A DNA stretch of 64,000 bases from Micromonospora ferruginea (GCF_013694245.2 NZ_CP059322.2:5277001-5341000), one strand, 5' to 3'; numbered from the stretch's first letter, positions 9,026-20,068 are shown. A program made the numbers and translations. Notes: a model not told the origin generated them from the sequence alone.

Positions 9026-10054
9026 TCAGTGGTGGGCGGCGCGCCGCAGCCGTCGGTGCTCGGCAGTGACCACACCGAGCAGCGCCAGGTCCAACGCGAC
9101 CGCGAACACCGCGCCGAACTGGTTGACCGTGAAGTTGAAGACCTGCCCGAACAGCAGGTCGACCAGCAGGGCCAGCTTGAACAGCCGGAACGCCTCGACC
9201 CGGTCGTGGCGCAGCAGCCAGGCCGCCCGCAGGCTCAGCACGGCGGTGACCAGCGCGGTGGCGCTGACGCCGAGCACCGCGCCCCACTCGCGCTCCTGGT
9301 CGAGCGCGCCGGTCACGCCGTCGAGGATCACCGCCACCACGGTCACCACCGGCTCCACCACCAGCCAGACCACCACCGGCCAGACCAGCCAGCGCCGGTT
9401 GACCGCCCAGACGGCGAGCCGCCGGGCCCACTCCGCGCCGCGCTGCCAGAAGCGCACCGGCGGCGGTTCCCGGCGGGGCACCGCGTCCAGCAACCGGGAG
9501 ACGGCCGCCTCGGTCTCCGGCCCGGTGCCCTGCACCAGCCGCAGCACGGCGGCCCGACGCCGGTCGGTCAGCCCGCGGGGCAGGCCGCTGAGCACCACGT
9601 CCAGCGCGTTGGCAGTGCGCTCGGCCGAGGTCAGCCGGGATCGGCCGGTGCGCCCGCGTACCGCCTGGGTGAGCAGCACGAGCAGGGCGAACGCGACGTA
9701 GATGATGGCCGCGGCCGGGGCGTAGAAGTAGTCGGTGCGGGCGGTGACGAACTTGCCGACCTCGTCGATGAAGAGCCCGAAGCCGATGCCGCCGACCACC
9801 GCCCCGGCGGTGCGCGGGCCGCCGCCGAGGAAGACCAGCGCGATCCCCAGGCCGACGACGAGCAGCAGGCCGCCCCAGAGCACGTGCGCGATGTGCAGCC
9901 CACCGCCGCCGAGCTGCGGATAGTCGGCGGCCTGGAGGTACGCCCGGACGGCCAGCACGGTGACCACACCGGAGAGCACGAACGCCTGGAGGTACGCGGC
10001 CGCGTCGATCGCCCGCGTCGGCAGCCGACGGGACAGCCGGTGGTGTGACCGCAT
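9026..10054 (-). CDS. Polytopic membrane protein of unknown function next to speE
   Basis: 342 residues with about three N-terminal hydrophobic helices, one conserved-looking stretch (GGIGFGLFIDEVGKFV) with charged residues inside the membrane region, a soluble middle part and about three further helices near the C-terminus. I do not recognise the family. It follows speE by 10 nt, but a TAGGTT box built on the speE stop codon lies 7 nt before its ATG, so it may have its own leaderless start. Position suggests a link to the speE-DUF operon. Confidence 0.75.
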   Translation of the reverse strand: MRSHHRLSRRLPTRAIDAAAYLQAFVLSGVVTVLAVRAYLQAADYPQLGGGGLHIAHVLWGGLLLVVGLGIALVFLGGGPRTAGAVVGGIGFGLFIDEVGKFVTARTDYFYAPAAAIIYVAFALLVLLTQAVRGRTGRSRLTSAERTANALDVVLSGLPRGLTDRRRAAVLRLVQGTGPETEAAVSRLLDAVPRREPPPVRFWQRGAEWARRLAVWAVNRRWLVWPVVVWLVVEPVVTVVAVILDGVTGALDQEREWGAVLGVSATALVTAVLSLRAAWLLRHDRVEAFRLFKLALLVDLLFGQVFNFTVNQFGAVFAVALDLALLGVVTAEHRRLRRAAHH

Positions 10055-10061
10055 GCCCCGA

Positions 10062-10067
10062 AACCTA
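10062..10067 (-). promoter_or_regulatory. Candidate -10 box (TAGGTT) overlapping the speE stop codon
   Basis: TAGGTT on the minus strand shares its TAG with the speE stop (10067-10065) and lies 7 nt before ATG 10054. Confidence 0.35.
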
Positions 10068-11633
10068 GTAGCCGCGCCACTCCTCGCGAGCGTACTCCAG
10101 CACCCTGGGCTGCAGGATCGTCGAGGCGGGCACGTCGACCCGGCCCCGGTCGGCGGGGAACGTGCCGGCGGCGGCGAGCACCGCCGGGGTGAGGAAGCGC
10201 AACGGCGGCGCGTCGGCCGGCAGCGCCAGCTCGGGCGCGGTGCCGCCGGGCGCGGCGAGCACGAAGCCCCAGTCGCCGAAGCTCGGCACGTCGACGTGGT
10301 AGGGCACGGTGGTGAAGCCGGCCTCCCGCACCGACCGCTCGATCGACCAGTACGACCGGGGCGCGAAGTAGGGCGACCCGGACTGCACCACCAGCCGCCC
10401 GCCGGGGGCCAGCACCGGGCGGATCAGCGAGTAGAACTCGACCGTGTAGAGCTTCGCGGTGGCCGTCTCGTCCGGGTCGGGCAGGTCGGCGATCACCACG
10501 TCGAAGCGTTGCGTGGCGGTCCGCAGCCAGCCGAACGCGTCCAGGTTGAGCACCCGCACCCGGGGGTCCGTCAGCGACCGGTGGTTCAGGTCGCGCAGTT
10601 GCGGTTCGCTGCGGGCCAGCGACACCACCGCCGGGTCGAGGTCGACGAGCGTCACCGAGCGCACGTCCGGGTACTTCAGAATCTCCCGCGCGGCCAGCCC
10701 GTCGCCGGCGCCGAGCACCAGCACGTCGCCGTGCGGCCCGCGCATCGCCGGGTGCACCAGCGCCTCGTGGTAGCGGTATTCGTCCACGGAGCTGAACTGG
10801 AGGTCGCCGTTGAGGAACAGCCGCAGGTCGGTGTCGGCGTGGCCGACCTCCCGCACCGACCGGGTCAGCACGATCTCCTGGTAGCGGCTGCGCTCGGCGT
10901 GCACCACCGGGTCGCGGTAGAGCTGCTGGCGGGCGGTCACCTCGAAGTCTCCGGCGGTGACCCACGCGTACCCGAGCAGGAGCCCGACCACGACGGAGCC
11001 GGCGCACAGGCCCACCCGCGCCCGGCGGCCGAGTTCGTCGCGGAACACGGTGAGGACCAGCGCCACGCCGGCCACCGCGTTCACCGCGCCGACCACCAGC
11101 GCGCCCTTGAGCTGACCGAAGACCGGCATCAGCAGGAACGGGAAGGCCAGCCCGCCGAGCAGGGCGCCGACGTAGTCGGCGGCGAACAGGTCGGCCACCG
11201 CGCTGCCGGCGGACTGCTCCCGGATGCGTTGCAGCATCACCATCAGCAGCGGGATCTCCGCGCCGATCAGCAGCCCGAGCACGAACGCGGTGCCGACCAG
11301 CGCCGGACCGTAGAGGTCGAGCCAGGCGAACGCCGCGTAGAGGCCGAGCACGGAGAGGCCGCCGAGCAGCGCCAGGGTCAGCTCGATCACCGCGAACGCG
11401 GGCGCCGCCCGGGACTGCAACGGCTTCGCCACCAGCGCGCCGACGCCCATCGCGAAGACCATCACGCCGAGCACGATCGACGCCTGGCCGACCGCGTCGC
11501 CGATCAGGTAGCTGCCGAGCGCGACCAGCGCCAGCTCGTACACCAGGCCGCAGGCCGCGCAGACGAAGACCGCGAGCAGGACCGCCGCGCGGGCAGCGCG
11601 CCACCGCGGCCGCGCGGGCACGTCGACGGTCAC
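10065..11633 (-). CDS. speE: Membrane-embedded polyamine aminopropyltransferase (spermidine-synthase fold)
   Basis: Residues 1-235 hold about seven hydrophobic helices. The C-terminal part is a spermidine-synthase-like domain: an N-terminal beta region with FLNGDLQFSSVDEYRYHE, the dcSAM/AdoMet loop LGAGDGLAARE (about 307-317), the acidic DLDPAV and the catalytic-type IADLPDPD. Family knowledge predicts aminopropyl transfer from decarboxylated AdoMet to an amine, here at the membrane. No AdoMet decarboxylase (speD) gene is in the window, so the donor and acceptor are uncertain. GTG 11633 has GGAG 6-9 nt upstream and overlaps the preceding stop by 4 nt. It is the last gene of the tightly overlapped 14435-10065 operon. 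Confidence 0.88.
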   Translation of the reverse strand: MTVDVPARPRWRAARAAVLLAVFVCAACGLVYELALVALGSYLIGDAVGQASIVLGVMVFAMGVGALVAKPLQSRAAPAFAVIELTLALLGGLSVLGLYAAFAWLDLYGPALVGTAFVLGLLIGAEIPLLMVMLQRIREQSAGSAVADLFAADYVGALLGGLAFPFLLMPVFGQLKGALVVGAVNAVAGVALVLTVFRDELGRRARVGLCAGSVVVGLLLGYAWVTAGDFEVTARQQLYRDPVVHAERSRYQEIVLTRSVREVGHADTDLRLFLNGDLQFSSVDEYRYHEALVHPAMRGPHGDVLVLGAGDGLAAREILKYPDVRSVTLVDLDPAVVSLARSEPQLRDLNHRSLTDPRVRVLNLDAFGWLRTATQRFDVVIADLPDPDETATAKLYTVEFYSLIRPVLAPGGRLVVQSGSPYFAPRSYWSIERSVREAGFTTVPYHVDVPSFGDWGFVLAAPGGTAPELALPADAPPLRFLTPAVLAAAGTFPADRGRVDVPASTILQPRVLEYAREEWRGY

Positions 11634-12424
11634 GCTTTCTCCCGGGTACGCCCGGCGACGCCCGCCCCGGCGCGCTGCGCGGGCACCGGCCCCCGGAGCT
11701 GCCGGCGGCGCTGTCGCACCCCCACCACGACGAACAGCACGGCGACCAGCAGCAGGACGGCGGCGGTGATCAGCCAGCCCTTACGGTCCCGCAGCAGGTC
11801 GTTGCCGGCGTCCGGCAGCGGGGCCGGCGAGCCGGACGGTGCCGGGGTCGCGGCGGCGGGCGCGGGTTCGGCCAGGCCGACCTCGGCGGCGAGCAGCGGC
11901 AGCACGGTGGTCGCCCGGGTGATCGCCCAGCCGGGCTCGTCGACGAACGCGTCGCCGTCCAGCCCGAACCGGTCCAGCCCGGAGGCGATCGGGTAGAGGT
12001 CGGCCCGCTCGATGTCCGGCGAGCCGTCCACCGCGATGCTCGCCGAGTCCTGCGACTCGCTGCTGGAGGAGGTGTAGCGGACGGCGGCGGAGACCTCGAT
12101 CCAGCGGGGGCAGCGCGGATCGTCGCGTACCGACGTCCCGTCGCCGAGGTTGGAGCCGACGCTGATCTCGGTGCTCCAGTCGTAGAGCCGCCAGCCGTAG
12201 CAGATGCCCTGGCCCTCGAACGCGGACGCCAGCAGCGGCACGGTGGCGGTCCGCTGCTCGGTCGTCGGCGTCGGCACGTCGGTGTCGCCGTCGCCGGCGG
12301 TGGCGAACCCGATGGCGCAGGGCACGCCGACGAACAGCCCGAGCACGACCACCCAGGCCACCAGCGTGTTCCGCTTCTCCTTCGCCTTGGCCTCCGCCTT
12401 GGCGGCCGCGGCCCGACCGGTCAT
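11630..12424 (-). CDS. Signal-anchored protein with two TM segments, unknown function, in speE-DUF operon
   Basis: 264 residues. After a Lys/Ala-rich cytosolic start comes a TM helix (about 21-42), then an extracytoplasmic domain of about 150 residues with two cysteines (GICYGW and DPRCPRW) that could form a disulfide, an Ala/Pro linker, a second TM helix (about 217-238) and a basic tail. The outside domain is not recognised. The ATG shares one base with the DUF350 stop, and the stop overlaps speE by 4 nt, so its product is almost surely needed with theirs. Confidence 0.8.
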   Translation of the reverse strand: MTGRAAAAKAEAKAKEKRNTLVAWVVVLGLFVGVPCAIGFATAGDGDTDVPTPTTEQRTATVPLLASAFEGQGICYGWRLYDWSTEISVGSNLGDGTSVRDDPRCPRWIEVSAAVRYTSSSSESQDSASIAVDGSPDIERADLYPIASGLDRFGLDGDAFVDEPGWAITRATTVLPLLAAEVGLAEPAPAAATPAPSGSPAPLPDAGNDLLRDRKGWLITAAVLLLVAVLFVVVGVRQRRRQLRGPVPAQRAGAGVAGRTREKA

Positions 12425-12846
12425 CAGCTGATCGCGGCGGCGATGATCGCGCCGGTGGCGACGTGCACGGTGGCCGAGATCCAGACCGCCGGGTGCGGCT
12501 CCGGGTCGACCAGCAGCTCACCGAGCTTGCCCGGGGTGGCCACGTCGAGCAGCACGAACGCCGCCGCCATGATGACCAGACCGAGGATCCCGTACGCGGC
12601 GGCCCCGACCAGCCCGAGCGCGAAGTCGTCGTCGCTGGCGACGATGGCCGCGACCACCACGGTGCCGACGCCGAGCAGGTTGGAGGCGAGCAGCAGCGTG
12701 GCGTTGCGGTTGCGCTCGGTCCAGATCAGCTCGTGGAGCTTGCCGGGGGTGGCCAGGTCGACGAGCAGGTAGCCGACGGCCATCAGGACGACGCCCACCA
12801 CGCCGTACGCGAGGGTGACCAGCAGGTCGGTGACGAGATGCTCCAC
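12424..12846 (-). CDS. DUF350 membrane protein
   Basis: 140 residues made of two tandem DUF350 units. Each pairs helices around a LVDLATPGKL / LLDVATPGKL motif, giving four TM segments. The biochemical role of DUF350 is not established; in other bacteria it recurs beside spermidine-synthase-like and ATP-grasp genes, which suggests a part in a membrane-linked polyamine or amine modification. GTG 12846 has GGAG 9 nt upstream. It lies 34 nt after the DUF4247 gene and runs into the next gene by one base. Confidence 0.88.
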   Translation of the reverse strand: MEHLVTDLLVTLAYGVVGVVLMAVGYLLVDLATPGKLHELIWTERNRNATLLLASNLLGVGTVVVAAIVASDDDFALGLVGAAAYGILGLVIMAAAFVLLDVATPGKLGELLVDPEPHPAVWISATVHVATGAIIAAAIS

Positions 12847-12880
12847 AGGGACTACTCCAGGGTGAGGGGGGTCGGACGGG

Positions 12881-13306
12881 CTACTTGCCGGCGCCGGGGC
12901 CGCCGCCCCGGACGGTGCTGCCTCGGCCCCAGCCCCAGCTGTTGCCGACGACGCCGTGGTACCGGGGATACGCGGTTCGCATCCGCTCCAGCAGGATCAC
13001 CGAGCCGACCGCGAGCGGGAGGATCACCACCGAGTCGTCGTCGTAGCGCAGGTAGACGCCGCTGCCGTCGACGTACTGGTCGGCCGGCTGCCAGGTGTCG
13101 GTGATCTCCTTCGACACCTGGCTGGGCGACTTGTTCGAGGTGTACGCGACGGCCTGCGAGCCGATGTCCCGCCCGGACGCCCGGGAGAAGTGGTCCTGCA
13201 CGTAGCCGCGGGGCGAGAAGTTGCCGTAGAAGATCGCGAAGGCGGCGATCAGGGCGCCGACGACGGCGACCGCCACGCCCACCACGAACCACCGTCGATA
13301 CGTCAC
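12881..13306 (-). CDS. DUF4247 membrane-anchored protein
   Basis: 141 residues: an N-terminal TM anchor (FVVGVAVAVVGALIAAFAIFY), then an extracytoplasmic region with NFSPRGYVQDHF, the D-YVDGSGVYLRYDDD segment and a C-terminal Gly-rich end (GWGRGSTVRGGGPG). This fits DUF4247, a family of unknown function found next to DUF2617 and DUF4178. GTG 13306 is chosen over an upstream frame extension because it has AAGAG nearby and forms a 4-nt GTGA overlap with the DUF2617 stop, matching the other junctions in this operon. Confidence 0.85.
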   Translation of the reverse strand: MTYRRWFVVGVAVAVVGALIAAFAIFYGNFSPRGYVQDHFSRASGRDIGSQAVAYTSNKSPSQVSKEITDTWQPADQYVDGSGVYLRYDDDSVVILPLAVGSVILLERMRTAYPRYHGVVGNSWGWGRGSTVRGGGPGAGK

Positions 13307-13803
13307 AGCTCTTCCACCACCGTCTCGGTCAGGACCAGCTCGTTGGTCTGGGGATAGGCGTGCCAGGTGCGCCACGCGACCGCGCCGGCCGGCGGGTCGG
13401 GCGCGACGGCGAGCGCGGTGACCGCGTCCTCGTCGCCGGGAAAGACGCCGACCAGCGCGTACGGGTCGCCGGCCAGCTCGGCGCGGAGCGCCGCGACCCG
13501 GGTCCGCAGGCCGTCGCCGGCCGGCCGCAGCACCGTGGCGGTGAAGCGGTAGCCGGCGGTCGCGTCGTGCAGCGTGTCCGGCAGGTGCGGTCGGTGGCCG
13601 GGCAGGCAGGCGACCGTCTCGGTCAGCGCGCCGGCGACGACCTGGTGGGAGGCGCCGAGCAGGCGCAGCCGCAGCCGGGCCCCACCGGGCAGTTCGAGGT
13701 CGCGGACGGCCAGCGCCGGCAGCTCCGGGCCGCCGAGGGTCAGGCTCAGGTCGGCGGCGCGGCTGTCGACGTACGGGGTCCGAAGGGCGACGAGCACGCT
13801 CAC
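13303..13803 (-). CDS. DUF2617 family protein
   Basis: 166 residues, soluble, no signal peptide. The C-terminal signature TWHAYPQTNELVLTET is typical of DUF2617. The family's activity is unknown. GTG 13803 overlaps the DUF4178 stop (GTGA), and its own stop overlaps the DUF4247 start in the same way, so the three are translationally coupled. A cytosolic helper for the membrane proteins encoded around it is a reasonable inference. Confidence 0.85.
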   Translation of the reverse strand: MSVLVALRTPYVDSRAADLSLTLGGPELPALAVRDLELPGGARLRLRLLGASHQVVAGALTETVACLPGHRPHLPDTLHDATAGYRFTATVLRPAGDGLRTRVAALRAELAGDPYALVGVFPGDEDAVTALAVAPDPPAGAVAWRTWHAYPQTNELVLTETVVEEL

Positions 13804-14435
13804 TTCACCTGGTCCGGGCCGCCCTGCGGATAGATCATCACCTCGGCGCGACGCAGTTCCTCACCGAGGTTCACCTCCCAGCCGGCCTCGCCGTACGCCT
13901 CGAACGACAGCCGGGCCCCGCCGGGCGCCTGGTAGTCGTGGTAGCGCATGGTGCCGCGCGGGTCGAGGCCGGTGCCCTCGGTCGCGGTGTAGCGGGCCTG
14001 GCCGGACTCGTCCCAGTTGTAGCGGCGGCCGGCGATCTCCAGCGTCGGGGCGCCCGGGGTGACGGTGGCGCCCGGCTCGCTGGCCCAGAGCACCATCTCC
14101 AGGTCCGGCTCCGCCTCGACGGAGAGCCAGCGCTTCACGCCGCCGGCGTCGTCGAGCAGGTGCTCGGCCCAGCTCCAGCCGCCCTCGACCAGGTGCACCG
14201 AGCCGCGCACCGTGTAGGGCACCTGGCGGATCTCCACGATGTCACCGGGCTTGAGCGCGCGCGGGTCGCCGCGCAGCGCGTCCGAGTCCCGGTCCCGGAA
14301 CGGGTCACCGGGCGCGGTCGCCTTCGGGCGTGCCGCCGAACGGGACCTGCGCAGCGCGATCACGGCGACCACCACACCGGCCACCCCGAGCAGACACCCA
14401 AGCGTGGCCACCACGTACGCCACCGAACCGTTCAT
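13800..14435 (-). CDS. DUF4178 domain protein with N-terminal TM anchor
   Basis: 211 residues from ATG 14435, which is preceded by GGGGGAGG at good spacing; the frame stays open upstream but without a better start. It has a single TM helix at about 4-27, a charged linker, then a DUF4178 domain (LKPGDIVEIRQVPYTVRGSV, WLSVEAEPDLEMVLW, a Trp-rich core and MRYHDYQAPGGARLSFE). DUF4178 is of unknown function. It opens the operon DUF4178-DUF2617-DUF4247-DUF350-unknown-speE. Confidence 0.86.
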   Translation of the reverse strand: MNGSVAYVVATLGCLLGVAGVVVAVIALRRSRSAARPKATAPGDPFRDRDSDALRGDPRALKPGDIVEIRQVPYTVRGSVHLVEGGWSWAEHLLDDAGGVKRWLSVEAEPDLEMVLWASEPGATVTPGAPTLEIAGRRYNWDESGQARYTATEGTGLDPRGTMRYHDYQAPGGARLSFEAYGEAGWEVNLGEELRRAEVMIYPQGGPDQVK

Positions 14436-14528
14436 GACCGCCTCCCCCCAACGTGCATCGGCGGAGACGGTAACAACCCCGCGCACCCCGTACGAAGTGC
14501 TGTTCGCTGAGTGTGTGGTCAGCTACGT

Positions 14529-14906
14529 TCAGCCGCCGGCCAGGCGTTCGGTGGCGTAGTCGCGCAGCGTGGTCCGGCCCATCACGCAGCCGCTGAACGT
14601 GGTGAACTCACCGTCGTCGCCGCGCAGCCGCTCCCACGCCTGCCGCCCGGCGTCCGGGTCGACCGCCTCCAGCAGCGTCGCCGCGTAGGCCCTTCCGGCG
14701 GGCGTACCGTCCCGGAGCAGCCGGTCGACCTTCTTCCGGGCCTGCTCCGGGTGGTCGGTGAGCGCCCGCTCGACGTGCCGGTACGCGTCCGTGGCCGGCA
14801 GCACCTGCCCCGCGAACCCGACCCCGCCGAACGCCACCGTGTCCGCCCCGGCGAGTTCCCGCACGGCCGCGTCCAACTCCCGGTCTTTCTTCCCCAGCCC
14901 CAACAT
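14529..14906 (-). CDS. Small alpha-helical protein, HEAT-repeat-like, unknown function
   Basis: 125 residues, soluble, with helices that resemble HEAT-type repeats (ARKKVDRLLRDGTPAGRAYAA, then TLLEAVDPDAGRQAWERL). The C-terminal FSGCVMGRTTLRDYATERL is distinctive. No catalytic motif is visible. AGGAGG lies very close (2 nt) to the ATG. It is 93 nt upstream of the DUF4178 gene on the same strand, so a functional link is possible but not shown. Confidence 0.7.
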   Translation of the reverse strand: MLGLGKKDRELDAAVRELAGADTVAFGGVGFAGQVLPATDAYRHVERALTDHPEQARKKVDRLLRDGTPAGRAYAATLLEAVDPDAGRQAWERLRGDDGEFTTFSGCVMGRTTLRDYATERLAGG

Positions 14907-14942
14907 GCCCTCCTAGTGCCCGCTCCACCCCGACCTGACGCT

Positions 14943-15003
14943 GTTGACCATGAAGTTGTCCGGGGAAGCGACGGCGTGTCGCGCCGCCAACTTCATGATC
15001 GAC
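14943..15003. repeat. Dispersed palindromic element, copy 1 (ATGAAGTTG family)
   Basis: Arms 14943-14958 and 14988-15003 pair over 16 nt with two mismatches around a CATGAAGTTG core and enclose a GC-rich loop. A related palindrome is at 22828-22909. It lies between clpB and the upstream hypothetical gene. Confidence 0.6.
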
Positions 15004-15020
15004 GGATCCGGGAGAGGGCG

Positions 15021-17612
<2,592 letters not shown>

Positions 17613-17658
17613 GGGCTCCCCCGGGATCGGCGTGTCCACTGGGAACGACACAACCAGA

Positions 17659-17679
17659 CTTGAGTCTATTCCGCTCAAC
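17659..17679 (-). promoter_or_regulatory. HAIR-like HspR operator upstream of clpB
   Basis: CTTGAGT-N7-GCTCAAC matches the HspR inverted repeat CTTGAGT-N7-ACTCAAG at most positions. It lies 47 nt upstream of the clpB ATG. Confidence 0.8.
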
Positions 17680-17698
17680 TCCTGGGGTGTGACCCGGG

Positions 17699-18343
17699 TC
17701 ACTTGCCGCCGGACCGCCACCGCCAGTCGAACTCGCCCGCCGCCGGTGGCGGGCCGGGCAGCGCCGGCCCCGGGGCGGCCAGGCCGGCCAGCAGCACCGC
17801 GAGGTGGCGGCGGCGCAACTGCCGGGTCCGCTCCGGATCGGGTACGCGAATCGCCGCGCACCCCTCCAGCAGCAGCCCGACGTCCTGCGGCACCACGTCC
17901 GGCCGGAGCCGCCCGGTGCTCCGCGCCCGCTCGACCAGCGCCTCGACCAGCTCGTTCGCGCGCACCGCGGTGCGACCCATCTCCTCGGTGGGGGTGAACG
18001 TGCCGGCCAGGTGCACGGTGAGGGAGTGCACGTCGGCATCGACCACACGCTCCAGGAAGCCGGCGAACGCGGCCCAGCCGTCCGGCTCGACGGCGGCCTC
18101 CTCGGCCGCCGTGACGAACCGGCGCAGCCCGTCGTCGCAGAGCGTACGCAGCAGGTCCTCCTTGCCGGCGTACCGCCGGTAGAGGGCGCTGATGCCGACG
18201 CCGGCCCGCTCGGCGACGGCGGCGACGGGGGCCTTCGGATCGTCCAGGAAGACGGCCCGGGCGGCGGCCAGGATCGTGGCGTCGTTCCGCGCCGCCTGCG
18301 CTCGTCGGCCGGCCAGTGGCGGGGCGTCGGTCGGGTTCGGCAT
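17699..18343 (-). CDS. TetR-family transcriptional regulator
   Basis: 214 residues. The N-terminal HTH is clear: NDATILAAARAVFLDD, then VAAVAERAGVGISALYRRYAGKEDLL, followed by an all-helical ligand-binding region and a Pro-rich C-terminus. ATG 18343 is chosen as the nearest start to the divergent promoter region; the frame extends further upstream into it. The intergenic region has two inverted repeats with GGAACG / CGTTCC arms. It should repress the divergent epoxide-hydrolase gene and itself. The inducer is unknown, but an epoxide or other hydrophobic substrate of that enzyme is plausible. Confidence 0.88.
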   Translation of the reverse strand: MPNPTDAPPLAGRRAQAARNDATILAAARAVFLDDPKAPVAAVAERAGVGISALYRRYAGKEDLLRTLCDDGLRRFVTAAEEAAVEPDGWAAFAGFLERVVDADVHSLTVHLAGTFTPTEEMGRTAVRANELVEALVERARSTGRLRPDVVPQDVGLLLEGCAAIRVPDPERTRQLRRRHLAVLLAGLAAPGPALPGPPPAAGEFDWRWRSGGK

Positions 18344-18360
18344 GCGTTGAGGATAACAGT

Positions 18361-18413
18361 GGAACGGATCGTTCCGCTCTGCTACTGTAAAACGGAACGA
18401 AACATTCCGTTCC
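18361..18413. promoter_or_regulatory. Two TetR operators and the epoxide-hydrolase -10 box
   Basis: Site 1 (18361-18375) is GGAACG-GAT-CGTTCC. Site 2 (18394-18413) has the same arms with an 8-nt spacer. TACTGT at 18383-18388, between them, fits a -10 box for the plus-strand gene. Confidence 0.65.
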
Positions 18414-18425
18414 GAGGGAGCAGTC

Positions 18426-19562
18426 ATGTCGGACGCCACCATCCGCCCCTACCGCGTCGAGATCCCCCAGACCGCCCTGGACGACCTCGCCGCCCGGCTC
18501 GACCGGACCATCTGGCCGGGCGAGCTGCCGGGCGTCGGCGCCGCCTACGGCACGCCCACCGACCGGGTCCGCGCCCTGGCGACCTACTGGCGGGAGACGT
18601 TCGACTGGCGGGCGGTCGAGGCCCGACTGAACGCCCACCCGCAGTTCGTCACCGAGATCGACGGCGAGGAGATCCACTTCCTGCACGTCCGGTCGCCCCG
18701 GGCGGACGCCACCCCGCTGGTGCTCACCCACGGCTGGCCTGGCTCGGTGGTGGAATACCTGGACGTGATCGCGCCGCTCACCGAACCGACCGACCCGGCC
18801 GCGCCCGCGTTCCACCTGGTGATCCCGTCGCTGCCCGGCTTCGGCTTCTCCGGTCCGACCCGCAGCGCCGGCTGGAACCGGTTCCGCACCGCGCGGGCCT
18901 GGGCCGAGCTGATGGCCCGCCTCGGCTACCCGCGCTACGGCGCGGTCGGCAACGACGCCGGCTCGATGGTCTCGCCCGAGCTGGGCCGACTCGACGCGGA
19001 GCACGTGCTCGGCGTGCACGTCACCCAGCTCTTCTCGTTCCCGTCCGGCGACCCGGCGGAGTTCGAGGGGCTGACCGAGGCCGACCAGGCCGCCCTGCAG
19101 CACCTCCAGTGGTTCTACGAGAACAAGTTCTCCTTCAACCAGGTGCACAGCCAGCAGCCGCAGACCCTCGCGTTCGCGCTCGCCGACTCGCCGGTCGGCC
19201 TGCTCGCCTGGAACGGGCAGCTCCTCGACGAGAGCCTCGACCCCGACTTCGTGCTGGCCAACGTCGCGATCTACTGGTTCACCGGCACCGCCGCCTCGTC
19301 GATGCGGTTCTACTGGGAAGACGCGCACGCCACCGAGCAGCCGACCGGGCCGACCACGGTGCCGACCGCCCTGGCGATGTTCCCCGGCGACTTCCAGTCG
19401 ATCCGCCGGTTCGCCGACCGGGACCACGCCGACATCGTCAGTTGGCACACCTTCGAGGCCGGTCCCGAGGAGCGCGGCAGCGTGGGCGGGCACTACGCCG
19501 CGCACGAGGCGACCGACGTGCTGGTCGGTGACATCCGGCAGTTCTTCGCCGGCCTCCGCTGA
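18426..19562 (+). CDS. Epoxide hydrolase family alpha/beta-hydrolase
   Basis: 378 residues. It starts with the EHN domain typical of epoxide hydrolases (about 7-110), then the alpha/beta-hydrolase core with the oxyanion HGWPGS, the nucleophile elbow GNDAGS (D177) and a C-terminal His in GGHYAAHE. An Asp nucleophile instead of Ser is what defines epoxide hydrolase chemistry. ATG 18426 has AGGGAG upstream. It is divergent from the TetR gene with shared operators. The substrate is unknown; detoxification is a reasonable guess. Confidence 0.9.
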   Translation: MSDATIRPYRVEIPQTALDDLAARLDRTIWPGELPGVGAAYGTPTDRVRALATYWRETFDWRAVEARLNAHPQFVTEIDGEEIHFLHVRSPRADATPLVLTHGWPGSVVEYLDVIAPLTEPTDPAAPAFHLVIPSLPGFGFSGPTRSAGWNRFRTARAWAELMARLGYPRYGAVGNDAGSMVSPELGRLDAEHVLGVHVTQLFSFPSGDPAEFEGLTEADQAALQHLQWFYENKFSFNQVHSQQPQTLAFALADSPVGLLAWNGQLLDESLDPDFVLANVAIYWFTGTAASSMRFYWEDAHATEQPTGPTTVPTALAMFPGDFQSIRRFADRDHADIVSWHTFEAGPEERGSVGGHYAAHEATDVLVGDIRQFFAGLR

Positions 19563-19570
19563 GCGCGGCC

Positions 19571-19620
19571 GACGGTCGGGTGCGCCTGTCGCCGGGCGGC
19601 GGCGGGCGCACCCGATCGTC
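19571..19620. terminator. Bidirectional stem-loop between convergent genes
   Basis: Arms of 16 nt with one mismatch (19571-19586 and 19605-19620) lie after the epoxide-hydrolase stop and touch the stop of the minus-strand gene. Confidence 0.55.
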
Positions 19621-19873
19621 AGCGGCCGGGGAGGCGCGCGGTGCAGGGCGTCAGGTGGTCGGCGCGCAGCACGCAGCGCCGGCCGCCGTCGAGCTGGCGG
19701 TCGCAGAACACCCAGTGGCGTACGCACTGGTCGTCCTCGGCCGAGACGGTGATCCCGCCCAACTCGACCACGGCGAGAAAGCCGAGCGACCGGCCGGCCG
19801 TGCGACCGAGCATCTTGGCCCGCGCCAGGTCGGGTGCGCGTACCGGCAGGTGGATCACATACCGCCCGGTCAT
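19619..19873 (-). CDS. Small Cys-containing protein of unknown function
   Basis: 84 residues from ATG 19873 (MTGRYVIHLPVRAP). It has four cysteines in the C-terminal half (QCVRHWVFC, RRCVL, TPCTA), two of them spaced like a metal-knuckle or disulfide pair. The N-terminal half is a plain alpha/beta sequence. I do not recognise a family. Third-position G/C use is that of a real gene. Longer upstream starts exist but are poorly supported. Confidence 0.55.
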   Translation of the reverse strand: MTGRYVIHLPVRAPDLARAKMLGRTAGRSLGFLAVVELGGITVSAEDDQCVRHWVFCDRQLDGGRRCVLRADHLTPCTARLPGR

Positions 19874-20068
19874 CGACACAGTCCGGCTACCCGGAGCTGG
19901 GACCGGATCGACAGGAGATTGCGCAAGACACTGACCTTCCTCGTGACGGCTCACGGATGAAGGGAGCGGCACGACTGGCCGCGCGACCAGTCGTGCCGAC
20001 CACGGCTGCCAACCGGGGAGGCCGGTTGCCTACCAGGCATTTCGCCGACGGCGACCGCATCGTCAACA

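Noticed and set aside
10065..14906. Anti-phage defence island
   Set aside because: No nuclease, helicase, restriction or effector domain is present; the contents fit membrane or polyamine biochemistry better.
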